Part shown: positions 63,785-64,000 of the stretch, piece by piece
How positions within the stretch are numbered: position 1 is the first letter of the stretch
Layout of the letters: every line of letters begins with the position of its first letter
From: MED-G105 sp965263305
Lineage (GTDB): Bacteria; Pseudomonadota; Alphaproteobacteria; Caulobacterales; Parvularculaceae
DNA: 64,000 bases
Direction: 5' to 3'
Assembly: GCA_965263305.1 (NCBI GenBank)
Contig: OZ253666.1
Coordinates: forward strand, 2,232,001-2,296,000
Program-made: the position numbers and the translations under genes
Notes under the pieces: generated by a model
The model's database searches: none
Seen by the model: the letters and a program-made list of their open reading frames with translations, nothing else
Told to the model about the DNA's origin: nothing

Positions 63785-64000
63785 ATGAAAGTAACTGTTT
63801 GTCAATTGAACCCGGCGCCGGGTGCTTTGGAAGAGGGGCTCGCCGCCCTGGCGGCCCACGTGAAAGAGGCGCATACAGAATTACTGGTCCTGCCCGAGAT
63901 GTGTTTTTCCCCCTGGCTTGCCGCAGATAAAACACCGGATGGAGCGCGGTGGGCGACGGCTGTCGCTGATCATAATCGCCATATCGATGCCCTAGAACAG
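63785..64000 (+). CDS. Nitrilase/carbon-nitrogen hydrolase family protein, 3' end cut by window edge
   Basis: The first 72 residues of an open frame beginning ATG 63785, with a GGAGACAAGGG site upstream. The N-terminus MKVTVCQLNPAPG and ELLVLPEMCFSPW carry the family pattern, with the catalytic Glu in LPEM. Such enzymes are amidases or nitrilases using a Glu-Lys-Cys triad; Lys and Cys lie beyond the window. Substrate cannot be inferred. Confidence 0.85.
   Translation, partial: MKVTVCQLNPAPGALEEGLAALAAHVKEAHTELLVLPEMCFSPWLAADKTPDGARWATAVADHNRHIDALEQ

Overview
The window reads as chromosome of a moderately GC-rich alphaproteobacterium. The evidence is gene order: tldD-ctaC-ctaD-ctaB-(40-aa protein)-ctaG-ctaE-DUF983-surf1, a five-gene F1 ATP synthase operon without the Fo genes, and obgE-nadD-rsfS-rlmH-envC-ctpA with rppH and a divergent polysaccharide deacetylase nearby. 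A VPLPA-CTERM protein and many secreted or outer-membrane proteins fit a marine/Parvularcula- or Hyphomonas-like lineage, but that placement is inference. No rRNA, tRNA, CRISPR array, transposase or prophage was seen.

Layout. 1-4.2 kb: a membrane protein cut by the left edge, a zinc alcohol dehydrogenase, a DUF3667 membrane protein and a VPLPA-CTERM secreted protein. 4.4-13.2 kb: tldD and the aa3 cytochrome c oxidase cluster; subunit II carries an unusual insertion of about 95 residues. 13.2-15.6 kb: a minus-strand operon with a MotA/TolQ-like channel, a MotB/OmpA-like partner and a small secreted protein. 15.6-22.3 kb is the most unusual part: a multi-unit Pho-box-like array at 16003-16061, a small secreted protein, a two-gene unit encoding a membrane protein and a membrane-anchored Hsp70-like ATPase, and two orphan genes. 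22.4-40.5 kb: two S9 peptidases, a GNAT enzyme, an OmpA-like envelope protein, typA, a large TPR protein with near-identical 144-bp repeats, a Fur-box-associated siderophore receptor, a hybrid histidine kinase and PBP1A.

41-47 kb: atpHAGDC, interrupted between atpA and atpG by an FkbM-like methyltransferase gene. 47-55 kb: divergent polysaccharide deacetylase, GST, rppH, an outer-membrane barrel, a CslA-like GT2 synthase directly abutting a GT-C membrane glycosyltransferase, and an RluA pseudouridine synthase. 55-62.3 kb (minus): ctpA, envC, rlmH, rsfS, egtD, nadD, obgE; egtD sits inside the otherwise conserved nadD-rsfS order. 62.5-64 kb: an old-yellow-enzyme family gene and the start of a nitrilase-family gene cut by the right edge.

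The main points for follow-up are the Hsp70-like/membrane protein pair, the Pho-box array with no obvious phosphate gene beside it, and the two methyltransferases (FkbM and EgtD) lodged in core operons.
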